Below, one piece after another: positions 30,284 through 39,665 of a stretch of DNA of 57,626 nt. The stretch is from a virus: IMG/VR virus record IMGVR_UViG_3300027301_000004, positions 1 to 57,626 of that record, one strand, 5' to 3'. Position 1 is the first letter of the stretch. Each line of letters starts with the position of its first letter. The notes beneath the pieces were generated by a model that saw nothing but the letters and a program-made list of their open reading frames with translations, did no database searches and was not told where the DNA came from. A program made the translations under genes and the position numbers.

Positions 30284-31825
30284 TTAGATGTAAAGACTGG
30301 GGTCAAAGTTTGTCGGCACATATCCAGCAGCCTTGATGCTTAGAAGGTAAGAGCCTGCAGCTCGACCTCCTTTAGTCTTCAAGATATTCTGGTACTTCCC
30401 AACATAGTATTCAAAGCGCGAATCCTTGAGGGTCGTTTTACCAGCATCGCTTGTGTTCAAGCCAGGGGTACCGCTCTCACTAGGATTTTCAACAGTTTCT
30501 TGTTCTTTAACATTCTCGGTAGAAGTGTCTTTTGCGTCAAGTCCTTCCGCATCAGAAACCGAGTTTTTTTCCTCTTTTGTATCTTCCACTTCTTTCTTGG
30601 AGTCAGAAAGCAAACGTGCATAATCTTGCTTGATTGCTTCTAGCTGATCCTTCAAAGACTGGATCTCTGCCTTAAGGGCCTCATCCGATACAACCTTGGT
30701 AAAATACTCTTCGGCCTTGGCTAGAGAATCACTCAGAGCCTCACGTTCAACCTTACAGTCAAACAAATCGAGCATCTCCTTGACTCCCTCAAGGTCCTCT
30801 ACACAATAGACCATGAGCTCTTCAGAGTCTGCTACCAAAGCAAAGCCCGTAGAAGTAGCATCCTTGGTGGTCTTGAATCTCTTTTGGTATGCCGTGTCAA
30901 GCTTGCTAAACGAAGGCTTGGCAGCCTCCTGCGCAGTCTCAACGGGCTTAGCCATACGGGCAGCTACTTTCTCTACAATAGAGTTGAGCGCCTCTTCGCT
31001 AATGTCCATGATTTCATCTCCTGGTAGTTCGTTATAGGTAGCTTCGTAAGAAATATCTTCCAAGTCAAAGAAATTCACTTCTTCGACTTCTCCGTTCTCA
31101 CTATCTTCAAATGAAATGTTGAAAACAACAGAGGTGTCATTCCCAGGAGTATTTACTGTGGAGACTTCTTTTCCATAAAGATTCCCGCAGATCATTACAG
31201 GGATGTTACCTTTCTTGTCCTTCATACCATGTTTGTGTTGGCATTTCTGTCCCTGCATTCTGTCAGCGCCACACTCTCCACAAGCGTATGAGTCTGTATC
31301 TGAAGATTGCGAGAAGGTCAGGTAACGCTCATCTAGAATCTTTTCTGCAGCATTACGGTCCTTGATGTCTAGAGTGGCCACAAGGTCACCTAGCCCCGGC
31401 CAACTCCTGTCATTGAGAAGCCGATAACGGTTCATAATCTGCTGTACTTCTTTAGGAGTACCGTTGTTCACTACATGAACAAACTCTTTATACTCTTTGT
31501 CTGTAGTGAAGAACTTCTTTGCCGCTGGGTTCGCCTTCCATTCCACCGATCGGATTCTGCCAATAGGCTCCGAGTTCTCATTGTGGTTGATTAGGATTGG
31601 CTTTTTGTAGGGTTTAGTCCAAGAATCGATACCGCCAATATGGCCGCTAGGACGATAAATGCGCTTGTTAATCATCTTGGCTGAAGTAGATAGGACGATA
31701 TCTACCGACAAACCCTTCTTACTTCCGCGGGCTTCATCAAATAGGAAATCTAGGATTTCCCCGGTATCCTTATCTGCTAGCTCAGGGAACCGAGCAGATA
31801 CAACATCAATAAGGTTACTCTTCAT
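30284..31825 (-). CDS. Prohead protease fused to a scaffold-like coiled coil
   Basis: 513 residues from ATG 31825 with GGAGG seven bases upstream; the longer reading to 31873 lacks a site. The N-terminal half is protease-like: KKPILINHNENSEPIGRIRS carries the NH and iG features of phage prohead proteases, and LDERYLTFSQSSDTDSYA offers serines for catalysis. A CGECGADRMQGQKCQHKHG cluster could bind zinc. The C-terminal half is acidic and coiled-coil rich (about 390-470), as expected of an internal scaffold. It overlaps the portal gene by 11 bases, the usual portal-protease-capsid order. Confidence 0.8.
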   Translation of the reverse strand: MKSNLIDVVSARFPELADKDTGEILDFLFDEARGSKKGLSVDIVLSTSAKMINKRIYRPSGHIGGIDSWTKPYKKPILINHNENSEPIGRIRSVEWKANPAAKKFFTTDKEYKEFVHVVNNGTPKEVQQIMNRYRLLNDRSWPGLGDLVATLDIKDRNAAEKILDERYLTFSQSSDTDSYACGECGADRMQGQKCQHKHGMKDKKGNIPVMICGNLYGKEVSTVNTPGNDTSVVFNISFEDSENGEVEEVNFFDLEDISYEATYNELPGDEIMDISEEALNSIVEKVAARMAKPVETAQEAAKPSFSKLDTAYQKRFKTTKDATSTGFALVADSEELMVYCVEDLEGVKEMLDLFDCKVEREALSDSLAKAEEYFTKVVSDEALKAEIQSLKDQLEAIKQDYARLLSDSKKEVEDTKEEKNSVSDAEGLDAKDTSTENVKEQETVENPSESGTPGLNTSDAGKTTLKDSRFEYYVGKYQNILKTKGGRAAGSYLLSIKAAGYVPTNFDPSLYI

Positions 31826-33590
31826 CTTGAATCCTCCAAAGCATGCTATCTGCGATTGCTTGCAAGTCGTCATAAGTGTCTTTCATTAACTGGTACCTAT
31901 TCCAAACCATATCTTTCCAAGCTTGGAATTCTGGCTTTTGAGTTAAATCATCACTTACGATTATACGTTGTTCGCTTGGGAATTCTACATCTCGTGTTGT
32001 TTTAGCTGCGGCTCTAGATCCATACTGGTTAGCAGGGCGAGTCTTATTGGCGTTAGTCTTGCTTTTCTTTGTGGCCGGTCTTCCTGACTTCGCTTTGGCG
32101 GCAGCAGTCTTAGCTTTGGCTGCTGTCTGAGCTGCCTGCTTCTGGATCTTTAGCTCTTCTTCACCACGCTTCTCTTCTTTCTTAACGGCCTGAGGGGTTA
32201 GATTAGACGCAGGAGCATTGGCCAAAGCCTCTCCAGCAGCAAAGGGAATCGTCGCGCTCTTAAGTAGAGCAGCTGGTTCACCAAACAGAGCATGATGCGT
32301 ACGCTTCAAATCCTCTTCAGAGAATGGCCTATCGCCAAGAGCAATCTTAGCTTCTTCGACTGTCATAAGATTGGCTGCCCATTTCTGGATAATCTGGTTT
32401 TCATCAGCTCGACGCTCTTCCTTATCAATGACGCCAAACTTGATGCTAACTTTCTCTTCTTCCTCGAAGATGTCATATCCACCTTCAAGTAGGATTTCGT
32501 CGATCACGTAAGCGTTGAATTGGATAGCGTACTCGATAGCAAGCGCCTCGATATCTAGCAGCATGCCCTTAGAAAGAGTAGAGGCCGTAGACCTATTAGC
32601 AGAGTCTCCTTCTCCCATATCAAGTGCAGACGTACCTAGAGAGGCAAATGCGCGGCTTTTAAAATGATCGATATAGTAGTCAATCCGCAGAGACCTGCCT
32701 TCACTACCAATAGCCTGGATCTTGTGCCTATGGTCTGTAACCAACACACCTCCTGGAGGCATGTGCTTTACCTTATGGGCCACCTTAGAAGTCTCTTTAA
32801 TACCATCAGGAGAGACACGCTCAGGCATCTCGTCAGTACCAACAGTATAGTGGAATACAGGGAAGAGGTTTGTTTCAATCAAATCCTGGATGTTTTCTTC
32901 GACACGACGCAAGATTTGGATATCATCAATAGCTGGAATTAGCTCAGGCGTACCTAGAAAGAAGCCGGGACTCCTATTCGTACAGAAATGCACAATGTCT
33001 TTAGCTGGAAAGATCTTTTCGTTGCCCGTAGGCATAAGCTGCTTTACTTCGATCAGCTCACCGTTTGGTTTGGCTCTGAACCTCAGAGTCTCAATTGGTA
33101 GAACATGATAACCAGCTACCGGTTGCATCTCTGCGCCACTAGGTAACTTTCTTGGTTTTGCTGAGCTTTTGTTCTCACTACGAGTTTTGACTACAATACA
33201 GTTGTTGTATCGCGCCAAGTCAAATAAATGAGAATAAACCATCATTGAAGTAGGGATGTTAGTGGCTCCAGCAATCTCACGCAGACGCATCTTAACGTAG
33301 TCTGCCTTTTCTGAATCCTTGGAGCTAATGGTAAAGCCGGCCACCATTAGCCTGTTTACCTTTTTGCGAATAGACCTAGAGAAATAGCCATCAGAATGTT
33401 GGGCTACTTGAATCTCTCTAAAGTCATACTCTGCACTGAAGAACTGTTCCTTTGCATACTTCTCTGTATATGAGAAAGGCTTAGGCTTAACACTACCGAG
33501 GACCTGAAAAGATTCCGCGTCAGAGAGATAGCCATCGTCTTCTCTACGGGCAGCAAAGTTTCTAATTGCTAGGGCTACAGAAGGTTTCAT
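31815..33590 (-). CDS. Portal protein
   Basis: 591 residues, start overlapping the upstream stop (ATGA). The body matches large-phage portals: EYDFREIQVAQHSDGYFSRS near the N-terminus, a middle IQILRRVEENIQDLIETNLF helix, and ALDMGEGDSANRSTASTLSK before a long helix, the region seen in many portals. The C-terminal about 110 residues are Lys/Ala-rich and disordered-looking. It forms the DNA gate at one capsid vertex. Location before the protease and capsid genes supports the call. Confidence 0.85.
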   Translation of the reverse strand: MKPSVALAIRNFAARREDDGYLSDAESFQVLGSVKPKPFSYTEKYAKEQFFSAEYDFREIQVAQHSDGYFSRSIRKKVNRLMVAGFTISSKDSEKADYVKMRLREIAGATNIPTSMMVYSHLFDLARYNNCIVVKTRSENKSSAKPRKLPSGAEMQPVAGYHVLPIETLRFRAKPNGELIEVKQLMPTGNEKIFPAKDIVHFCTNRSPGFFLGTPELIPAIDDIQILRRVEENIQDLIETNLFPVFHYTVGTDEMPERVSPDGIKETSKVAHKVKHMPPGGVLVTDHRHKIQAIGSEGRSLRIDYYIDHFKSRAFASLGTSALDMGEGDSANRSTASTLSKGMLLDIEALAIEYAIQFNAYVIDEILLEGGYDIFEEEEKVSIKFGVIDKEERRADENQIIQKWAANLMTVEEAKIALGDRPFSEEDLKRTHHALFGEPAALLKSATIPFAAGEALANAPASNLTPQAVKKEEKRGEEELKIQKQAAQTAAKAKTAAAKAKSGRPATKKSKTNANKTRPANQYGSRAAAKTTRDVEFPSEQRIIVSDDLTQKPEFQAWKDMVWNRYQLMKDTYDDLQAIADSMLWRIQDEE

Positions 33591-35164
33591 GTTCTATTCT
33601 CCGTTAGTTCGGAAATCCATTTGCTAAGCATAACAGACTCTTGTGGATCTCGACTACTAATGCATGCCGATAGGGGAAGTGTATGGCCGCTTACGGTCAC
33701 TGTGCCTTCCTTGGCGCTGGAAGTCGGATCAACAAAACGCTTTAGAGCGTCTTCAAGCTTATCTGGGTGCTCTTCTACGAACTGACACCAATCCGTAACG
33801 TCTTTGTTCTCTTTAATCAAGTTGATAATCATAATTACCAATCTGATGATGCTGAGGATCAAAAGCATAAAGCCGTACGCTTCTAGCTGCACACTCAGCC
33901 CACCAGCCACCAATCCTTTGATGCTTGTTAGTGAAAGCAGAATCTCATTGAAGAAGTTACTTACGTTATCTTTCGCCTCAGCGATCGCCGATACAAACTT
34001 ATTGAAGAACAAATCGTCCGTAGCTGGTTTCTCAATTGCTTCTTTCATAGTTCTAGCAGTAGTGAACTCCGCTCCAGACACAAATTGAGCCCATGGATTG
34101 ATGTTCTTCACTCCATCTGGGAGCCCAGTCATTTTCTTCCCGTCGATTAGCTGATCAGATCTTACAAACTTCTTCTTTACGGGGTCCCAATATAGGCCCG
34201 TAAAGACAAGAGAAGCCTCGGCGTTAGGAATGATTTCGCCACCCTTAATCTCTTTTAGGCGGTCTAAGAATTCTTCCTTAGCGGCCTTCATGGTAGCGTA
34301 AGTATCCTTGGCTTGGTATTCCACTGTAGCCAAGGTCATAAAGATTCCTTCCAAGCAGTCAAGGGGGTTTAGCACGACACCCGCGATTTGCTGGATCAAA
34401 CTAGAAAGTGCATCCACAATAAAGTTGATAATTGGTCCTAATAGCACTGTCCAATCTAACTTTGCCGACAGAGCAAACGTCAGATACTTTGTGAATAGCA
34501 TCTTAAGGGCCATTAGCAAAGCAATCCAATCAGCAGGGCACACTAGACTAAACCAGTTCATCCAACGACAAAAGTTACGTAGGAAGTTAACTGGGTTAGT
34601 TAGATCTTCGAGTTTCTCCAAAATATTGTTGATATCGTTTAGTAGACTAAAGATCGGACCCAACAGATCTACTAATGGAATCTGCCAGTTGAATGTAATT
34701 CGCGTATTACAGTTCCAACATTCGGCCATATAGGCTTCGAACTTAGCTGCGTCTGCTGGTGACATGCCAAGTAGTTTACCGTAATCCGTTTCGAGGCTGA
34801 GAGAGCCACCACCAATCTCTAATGAGGGGGTTGGGAGGCCGCCATTGTCGCTAAGAACTAGGCCTTCGTTCTCTCCAGGTACGTAATCGATTGTTAGTCC
34901 AGCTTCCGTCGTAACGTCTTGTGAGCCCGTAGGAGAGGGAACGCTACTCTTGGAGCTGTATCCAGGAGGCGTGCCAATCTTCTTCATACGATTGAGAGAC
35001 TCGTCTGCTCCCTGCAGAATAGTTTTAAAGCCCTCAATAGGGCCTTGCATAGACATGATGATGCCTTCCCTTGTTTCTGACTCAAGGGCCGCTGTCTCAA
35101 ACGCATCAATCAACAACACAATGTTGTTGTATGTCTCTTGATCATATAGGTCTGCAGTAATCAT
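33587..35164 (-). CDS. Virion-module protein with hydrophobic helices
   Basis: 525 residues, start overlapping the previous stop (TAATG). Helix-rich, with a CWNC pair near residue 150 and several long hydrophobic stretches (around 160-290 and 400-450, e.g. AYGFMLLILSIIRLVIMIIN). No family recognised. It lies directly upstream of the portal, so a role in the head vertex or ejection is possible, but nothing in the sequence fixes it. Confidence 0.75.
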   Translation of the reverse strand: MITADLYDQETYNNIVLLIDAFETAALESETREGIIMSMQGPIEGFKTILQGADESLNRMKKIGTPPGYSSKSSVPSPTGSQDVTTEAGLTIDYVPGENEGLVLSDNGGLPTPSLEIGGGSLSLETDYGKLLGMSPADAAKFEAYMAECWNCNTRITFNWQIPLVDLLGPIFSLLNDINNILEKLEDLTNPVNFLRNFCRWMNWFSLVCPADWIALLMALKMLFTKYLTFALSAKLDWTVLLGPIINFIVDALSSLIQQIAGVVLNPLDCLEGIFMTLATVEYQAKDTYATMKAAKEEFLDRLKEIKGGEIIPNAEASLVFTGLYWDPVKKKFVRSDQLIDGKKMTGLPDGVKNINPWAQFVSGAEFTTARTMKEAIEKPATDDLFFNKFVSAIAEAKDNVSNFFNEILLSLTSIKGLVAGGLSVQLEAYGFMLLILSIIRLVIMIINLIKENKDVTDWCQFVEEHPDKLEDALKRFVDPTSSAKEGTVTVSGHTLPLSACISSRDPQESVMLSKWISELTENRT

Positions 35165-35457
35165 TAGTCGTCGTCCATTTTGATTAGGTCTTCGCGGATC
35201 ATCTTTCCGCCCTGCCCACGTTCTACAAGGTCAGCGTACGTGTGAGCCAGAGCTCTAGCTTCTCCATCATAACGAAAATCTGTAATTGGTGCAGAGACGC
35301 CCAATTCCTGAGCAAAACTTCTTAGGATTGCTTCCAAATCAGCTCGAGTAACAAAATCCCTCCCAATCTTAGGGAACAGGATCTTGTAACCTTCTTCTCT
35401 GTACTTGTTAGCAGAAAAACCATCCTCGTTACGGGCAGCCTTACTTAGAAAGCTCAT
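35164..35457 (-). CDS. Small conserved-looking virion-module protein
   Basis: 97 residues from ATG 35457 (GGGGG five bases upstream), overlapping the previous TGA as ATGA. A TTG start at 35469 would add four residues but destroys that coupling. Mixed helix/sheet, no motif recognised. The fragment YKILFPKIGRDFVTRADLEA suggests a compact fold. Confidence 0.7.
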   Translation of the reverse strand: MSFLSKAARNEDGFSANKYREEGYKILFPKIGRDFVTRADLEAILRSFAQELGVSAPITDFRYDGEARALAHTYADLVERGQGGKMIREDLIKMDDD

Positions 35458-35933
35458 GTATTCCCCCAATCGCCTTTCACATACTCTTCAGTACTCTCTT
35501 TATCTAGCTTAGCTTTTAATGCTTTTAGCTCTTTGTACATCTGATACGTGATAGCGTCTTTGGCTTCACCATATAGTTGTCTTGTCGCTGTCCTGAGGTT
35601 TCTGCGTTTAGAGATATTTAGTTTGTAGCCGATCTTGTTTTGTTCAGATAGCTGTAGGTCTAGGCCGTTAGAGAAAGAATTGAGGCGCTCCATAGTCTGC
35701 CTTACTTGCATTTTGGCGTCGTCAATTAGCTTTGCTTGTTCGATTGATTCTTCCAAGGACAACGCTTTAATTGGCCCCGCTTTTTCAGTCGAAGCTTCTT
35801 CTAAACGCTTGTTGAGCTTTGCGGCGACATCTTCTCCGCTCGCCTTGTTCCCCCTAACGGCCTCATTCAAACTACCAAAATCAGGCTGCAAATCAGGAGG
35901 ATTAAACCCTTTGAAGATCTTTTCAAACGACAT
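35454..35933 (-). CDS. Helical protein of the head module
   Basis: 159 residues, start coupled to the previous stop as TGATG. Almost entirely helical and charged (coiled-coil-like around residues 40-95). No family recognised. Its location between a beta protein and small genes ahead of the portal is compatible with a scaffold or adaptor. Confidence 0.7.
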   Translation of the reverse strand: MSFEKIFKGFNPPDLQPDFGSLNEAVRGNKASGEDVAAKLNKRLEEASTEKAGPIKALSLEESIEQAKLIDDAKMQVRQTMERLNSFSNGLDLQLSEQNKIGYKLNISKRRNLRTATRQLYGEAKDAITYQMYKELKALKAKLDKESTEEYVKGDWGNT

Positions 35934-36370
35934 CAGCTGCCTACCACTTTCTCTTGTGCGGAAAGAGTAAGTACATAGTTATTCCGATACTGAGCTGGAG
36001 TGCGACCAGGCACAAAAACCCTAAGCCAAACTGAAAGCAAAGTAGTAGTGTCTCCAGCATCTGTATCTCCTAAGGACCCAAGAACAACTGGCGCCATATT
36101 GGTTGCGGCGTCCCATTCTTTCTCAGTAGGTCTACGTGAACCAGGAATCAACTTAAACGACCAACCACTAGTCCCATACTCTCCAGTGACATCATAAGAT
36201 CCTGAAGATGTAAGTTGAACTTGGATCTGTTGGTAGTAGTGGTTCGCGCTGTCATTCCTAACAAAGAATTGAACTTCAGAAGCATCTCCATAGTATCCAT
36301 TATGGGCAGTCCACAAAGGATTGCTACTAGAGAGCTCATCAAAATTAGTATCGAAGAATTTAAGACTCAT
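35933..36370 (-). CDS. Beta-sandwich-like virion protein
   Basis: 145 residues, start overlapping the previous stop (TAATG). The sequence alternates hydrophobic and polar residues as in a beta sandwich (EVQFFVRNDSANHYYQQIQV, LLSVWLRVFVPGRTPAQYRN). No family name recalled with certainty; a capsid or tail decoration role is plausible. Confidence 0.7.
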   Translation of the reverse strand: MSLKFFDTNFDELSSSNPLWTAHNGYYGDASEVQFFVRNDSANHYYQQIQVQLTSSGSYDVTGEYGTSGWSFKLIPGSRRPTEKEWDAATNMAPVVLGSLGDTDAGDTTTLLSVWLRVFVPGRTPAQYRNNYVLTLSAQEKVVGS

Positions 36371-37476
36371 TATCCACCAAACCTATTGCCCCTAGTAGAG
36401 TTGAGGCCCTGAGCACGGTTTCTGTTTGTACCAAACATACCACCACCAAGCATAGCACCAGTAGCAAAGAGAGCAGCTCTAGCTTCGGCGCTTTCAATGC
36501 CACGAGCTGTTTGCACAGCCTTACCTGCAAACTCAGTACCAAAGTCGAAGTTCTTGCTTACAGCTTGTCCCCATTCAGCGACGCCACTAATCATTCCTCT
36601 ACTAGCAACTCCGGATACCACAGCACCACCAGCAGCACCAAAAGTAGCTCCTTTAGCAAAGGTCCATACTCCACGGTTCTCTTCAGTAGAGCCAATCCAA
36701 GCGGTACCACCACCAACAAGAGCCCCACCAACTACAGCGTTAGCGGAACCAAAGCCCATAGCGGGAGTATAAGTATCTGGTACTGGATCTGACGGCCTTA
36801 TCGGCATTGGAGCAGGCTTTTTTGTAGAGTATTTGCCTTTTGAACGCACCAAGTCGAAATTGCTAACTGTTCCGCTTGCTACTCTTCCTAGATAAGAGGT
36901 TTTTTGAGGTTTTGGCGCTCTCTTCCTTTTGTAATCTGTTTTAAACTCTCCAGGTGCATCCAGATAAGAATCGTCATAAGACTCTGGAGTCTCTTTAGGA
37001 GGAGTTTTACTGAGTGGGGCCGGACGATTTGCAGCTGGCTTTTTTTGAGCGTAGTTGCCTCTGAGGAGACTAACGTTTCTGTTTGCAACTTCTCCGCTTG
37101 CTACTCTTCCTAGATAAGAGGTTTTTTGAGGTTTTGGCGCTCTTTTTCTTTTGTAGTCTGTCCTAAATTCTCCAGGTGCATCTAAGTAAGAGTCGTCATA
37201 CGAACCTGGCGTAGGACGATTAAGACGGCTCATTTCACTAGAATCCAAATATTTTGGTGTATCATAGCCAAGTTGTTTCATTGTTGGCGAGAACGGCGCA
37301 TCTAAGTAGGAGTCATCGTATGGTTTTAGAACTTCTTGTGGTTCCATATCATAACGCATTCTCGTAGAAGGCACAAAATCTGGAGCAGGCCTAGGGACTG
37401 GCACCGCATTTGGTCCGCCAAGTTTTGGTGCGGCAGCATCGAACAGACCTGCCAATCCTGTCCATTTACCTTTCAT
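36370..37476 (-). CDS. Repeat protein with YDDSYLDAP motifs and glycine-zipper segments
   Basis: 368 residues, start overlapping the terminase stop (TAATG) with GGGAGGAG upstream. The N-terminal two thirds are disordered, basic and proline-rich, with YDDSYLDAP three times (about residues 53, 93 and 167) and a near-identical 74-residue repeat (starts about 93 and 167). The C-terminal third contains glycine-zipper-like hydrophobic stretches (NAVVGGALVGGGTAW, FGAAGGAVVSGVASRG). It may be an ejected or capsid-internal protein whose repeats dock on a partner. Function is unknown. Confidence 0.75.
   Translation of the reverse strand: MKGKWTGLAGLFDAAAPKLGGPNAVPVPRPAPDFVPSTRMRYDMEPQEVLKPYDDSYLDAPFSPTMKQLGYDTPKYLDSSEMSRLNRPTPGSYDDSYLDAPGEFRTDYKRKRAPKPQKTSYLGRVASGEVANRNVSLLRGNYAQKKPAANRPAPLSKTPPKETPESYDDSYLDAPGEFKTDYKRKRAPKPQKTSYLGRVASGTVSNFDLVRSKGKYSTKKPAPMPIRPSDPVPDTYTPAMGFGSANAVVGGALVGGGTAWIGSTEENRGVWTFAKGATFGAAGGAVVSGVASRGMISGVAEWGQAVSKNFDFGTEFAGKAVQTARGIESAEARAALFATGAMLGGGMFGTNRNRAQGLNSTRGNRFGG
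36819..37203 (-). repeat. Two near-identical intragenic repeats
   Basis: Units at about 37041-37203 and 36819-36981 encode the repeated SYDDSYLDAPGEF...SYLGRVASG block. The DNA is nearly identical over the TACTCTTCCTAGATAAGAGG core and flanks, which indicates a recent in-frame duplication. A partial third copy of the YDDSYLDAP codons lies near 37300-37320. Confidence 0.85.
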
Positions 37477-39665
37477 TATCTCCTCCCTAGAGGCTTACCG
37501 CCCCTGCGTGGTACAGCGTAAATATCGTTATCATCATTAAATGAATCACTATCTGGATCGTAACCTTTTGGTAAATTCTTATAGTACTCAGCTACTGTTT
37601 TTGGTGCGTTGTTTCTACGAGAAATACCTTGTTTCTTACTACCTTCATAGTCCAATTCATTCAACAGTGTACCATTGCCACCATAGATATTCAGGCCCGT
37701 AATAGAGACGCCTGCCTTCGCTACGTCTCTAATGAATTCTGCAGTACCGCTTAGGTCAGATTCGTTTTCCTTTCCTCTTTTCTCCAGTGTCTTGTCATCC
37801 ACTACAGAGACGTTGCCATCTCCATACATGTTTGGTGAGTACTCCGATAGCTCAATGAACAACCCTCCAAGGGCCAACATCCAAGCATCTAGTCTATGGT
37901 CTCCGACCGTAGCGTTTTCGGGCCCGTAGATAGGACGATTGGTTTGTGGGTTACGCCTTACGATGATGTAGTTTCCAAGTTCGTTTTTTAGTTGCTCATC
38001 ATCTTTAGGGAATACAAACTTTTCATCTTCAAAGATACGCATTGCGTTTTCTACAAGGAAGTCTTTCGCGGTCTTTTGGATTTCGCGGCCGTCTACTGGC
38101 GACCTCAGAGTTACCTTCGAAGAGAAGTTGAACGACTTGATGATGTCTACGATTCGAGCTGCGGACTTTTCTCTTTCTGTTTTCTTTTCTTTTTCTCTCA
38201 TAGCGAGAGAGTAAACTTGCAAGTCCTCAATAATTGTGTGGCCGTACCCGTCGTCTGCATAGATATAGTCCAGGTTCCACTTATGAGTGAGGCGAATTAC
38301 TTCTTCTTTCCACTTAATAGAAGAGAATTCTGACTGGGAGATGTTGATTGCTTCGAGTCCAATCCACCTATGCCCGTCTGCATCATAGCCAGCCACATAG
38401 AACTCAGTACCCGCATTCTTGTTCCAGTCAATGCCCATACACTTGATGAGCTTCTCGGGTCGCGCCACCCCTAATTTAGTACGCAAAGTATGATTACTAA
38501 TGGTTTCATAATACGTGTACTCTCTAAGGGCACTCATAATCCAAGAAGGACGGAATACAGAAGAGCCACCATCAATAAACTCAGCCATAAACTCAGACAT
38601 GATAGAGTCTTTGCTCTTGCCCTTGGTAAGAAGGTCTTTAGTTTCGTCCCACTGAGGTAGGACTGTAGTTGGGATGTGATCTTCTTTGAATGAGGCGTCT
38701 TGCATGCACCATTTATAGAAGGCGGCGCGCTTACCAATAGGAGTAGAAGTAGCAATGATTCGAGTGTTCTTACGAGTAGCCATAATAGGAATAATGGCAT
38801 CATCAAGAATCTTCTCTGGAATCATATCCATTTCGTCTAGATAGATGATGTCGGCAGACTGTCCACGCATGGTACCACCAGAAGAGCCGTCTTGCTTGAC
38901 ACCAACGCCTGAAACGAATCCTTTGATCACGCCACCATTCTTGAACTCCATACGCAAAGGAGGAGTTTTAGCATACAAGGAGCCACTGGCTCCTGTAGTG
39001 ACTTGGGCAGCTAGCTCGGGACAACGAAGAAGCAAATCTTCCATTTCCTGAAAGATCGCGTTAATCTGAGCTTGGTAAGGAGTAACGATCATGATCTGAG
39101 GGCCGGCGTAAACATTCTGCCCGTTTGATTTACCCTTAGGAATCTTTACAGTCTCAACAGCATGTAGCAACTTAAGAGCAATGGCAAACGTTTTCCCTGA
39201 ACGCCGTCCTTCTCTAAGGGCAATTCTTCTCGAAGTACAGCGAATCTGCTCCTTCTGATAGGGTCTAAGGTACCACTCGTTATCAGTATCCTTAGTAGAA
39301 TCATCAAAACCAAACATAAGCTCACACCAAGCAACAGGATCTTGTGTGGCCCGTAGTACTAAAGTGGCGCGCTCACGAGAAATGCCATCTTTGATCATCA
39401 TCTGATCTACAATTTCAGCAGATCCAGGAGGCAGAGAGTTCTTGATCCCACTGCAAGGAATATTGTTCTCACCATACTTAATGTGTTGGCGCGCAATACA
39501 AGCAACACAGGTACGATGCCATTCAGGATTGATATCGAACTTCTTCCTAAGCCAAATGATTTCCGCTTCTGTTAGCTTAACGTAAGGGTCCTGATATTTA
39601 ACCTTGTATTCATTCTCTGTGTAGAGCCTGTTTCTGATCCAATCTAACGTAATCTGCTCAGCCAT
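37476..39665 (-). CDS. terL: Terminase large subunit
   Basis: 729 residues. The ATPase domain has Walker A REGRRSGKT (151-159), Walker B IIYLDEMD (D277, E278) and coupling motif ATSTP (305-309). The RNase H-like nuclease domain has GIDWN (D413), YADDGYGH (D471/D472) and GDHRLDAW (D589, D593), so all expected acidic residues are present. An N-terminal CVAC...H...C cluster (about 53-71) may bind zinc. It cuts and pumps genomic DNA into proheads. It overlaps the upstream gene by eight bases. The best identified gene in the window. Confidence 0.95.
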   Translation of the reverse strand: MAEQITLDWIRNRLYTENEYKVKYQDPYVKLTEAEIIWLRKKFDINPEWHRTCVACIARQHIKYGENNIPCSGIKNSLPPGSAEIVDQMMIKDGISRERATLVLRATQDPVAWCELMFGFDDSTKDTDNEWYLRPYQKEQIRCTSRRIALREGRRSGKTFAIALKLLHAVETVKIPKGKSNGQNVYAGPQIMIVTPYQAQINAIFQEMEDLLLRCPELAAQVTTGASGSLYAKTPPLRMEFKNGGVIKGFVSGVGVKQDGSSGGTMRGQSADIIYLDEMDMIPEKILDDAIIPIMATRKNTRIIATSTPIGKRAAFYKWCMQDASFKEDHIPTTVLPQWDETKDLLTKGKSKDSIMSEFMAEFIDGGSSVFRPSWIMSALREYTYYETISNHTLRTKLGVARPEKLIKCMGIDWNKNAGTEFYVAGYDADGHRWIGLEAINISQSEFSSIKWKEEVIRLTHKWNLDYIYADDGYGHTIIEDLQVYSLAMREKEKKTEREKSAARIVDIIKSFNFSSKVTLRSPVDGREIQKTAKDFLVENAMRIFEDEKFVFPKDDEQLKNELGNYIIVRRNPQTNRPIYGPENATVGDHRLDAWMLALGGLFIELSEYSPNMYGDGNVSVVDDKTLEKRGKENESDLSGTAEFIRDVAKAGVSITGLNIYGGNGTLLNELDYEGSKKQGISRRNNAPKTVAEYYKNLPKGYDPDSDSFNDDNDIYAVPRRGGKPLGRR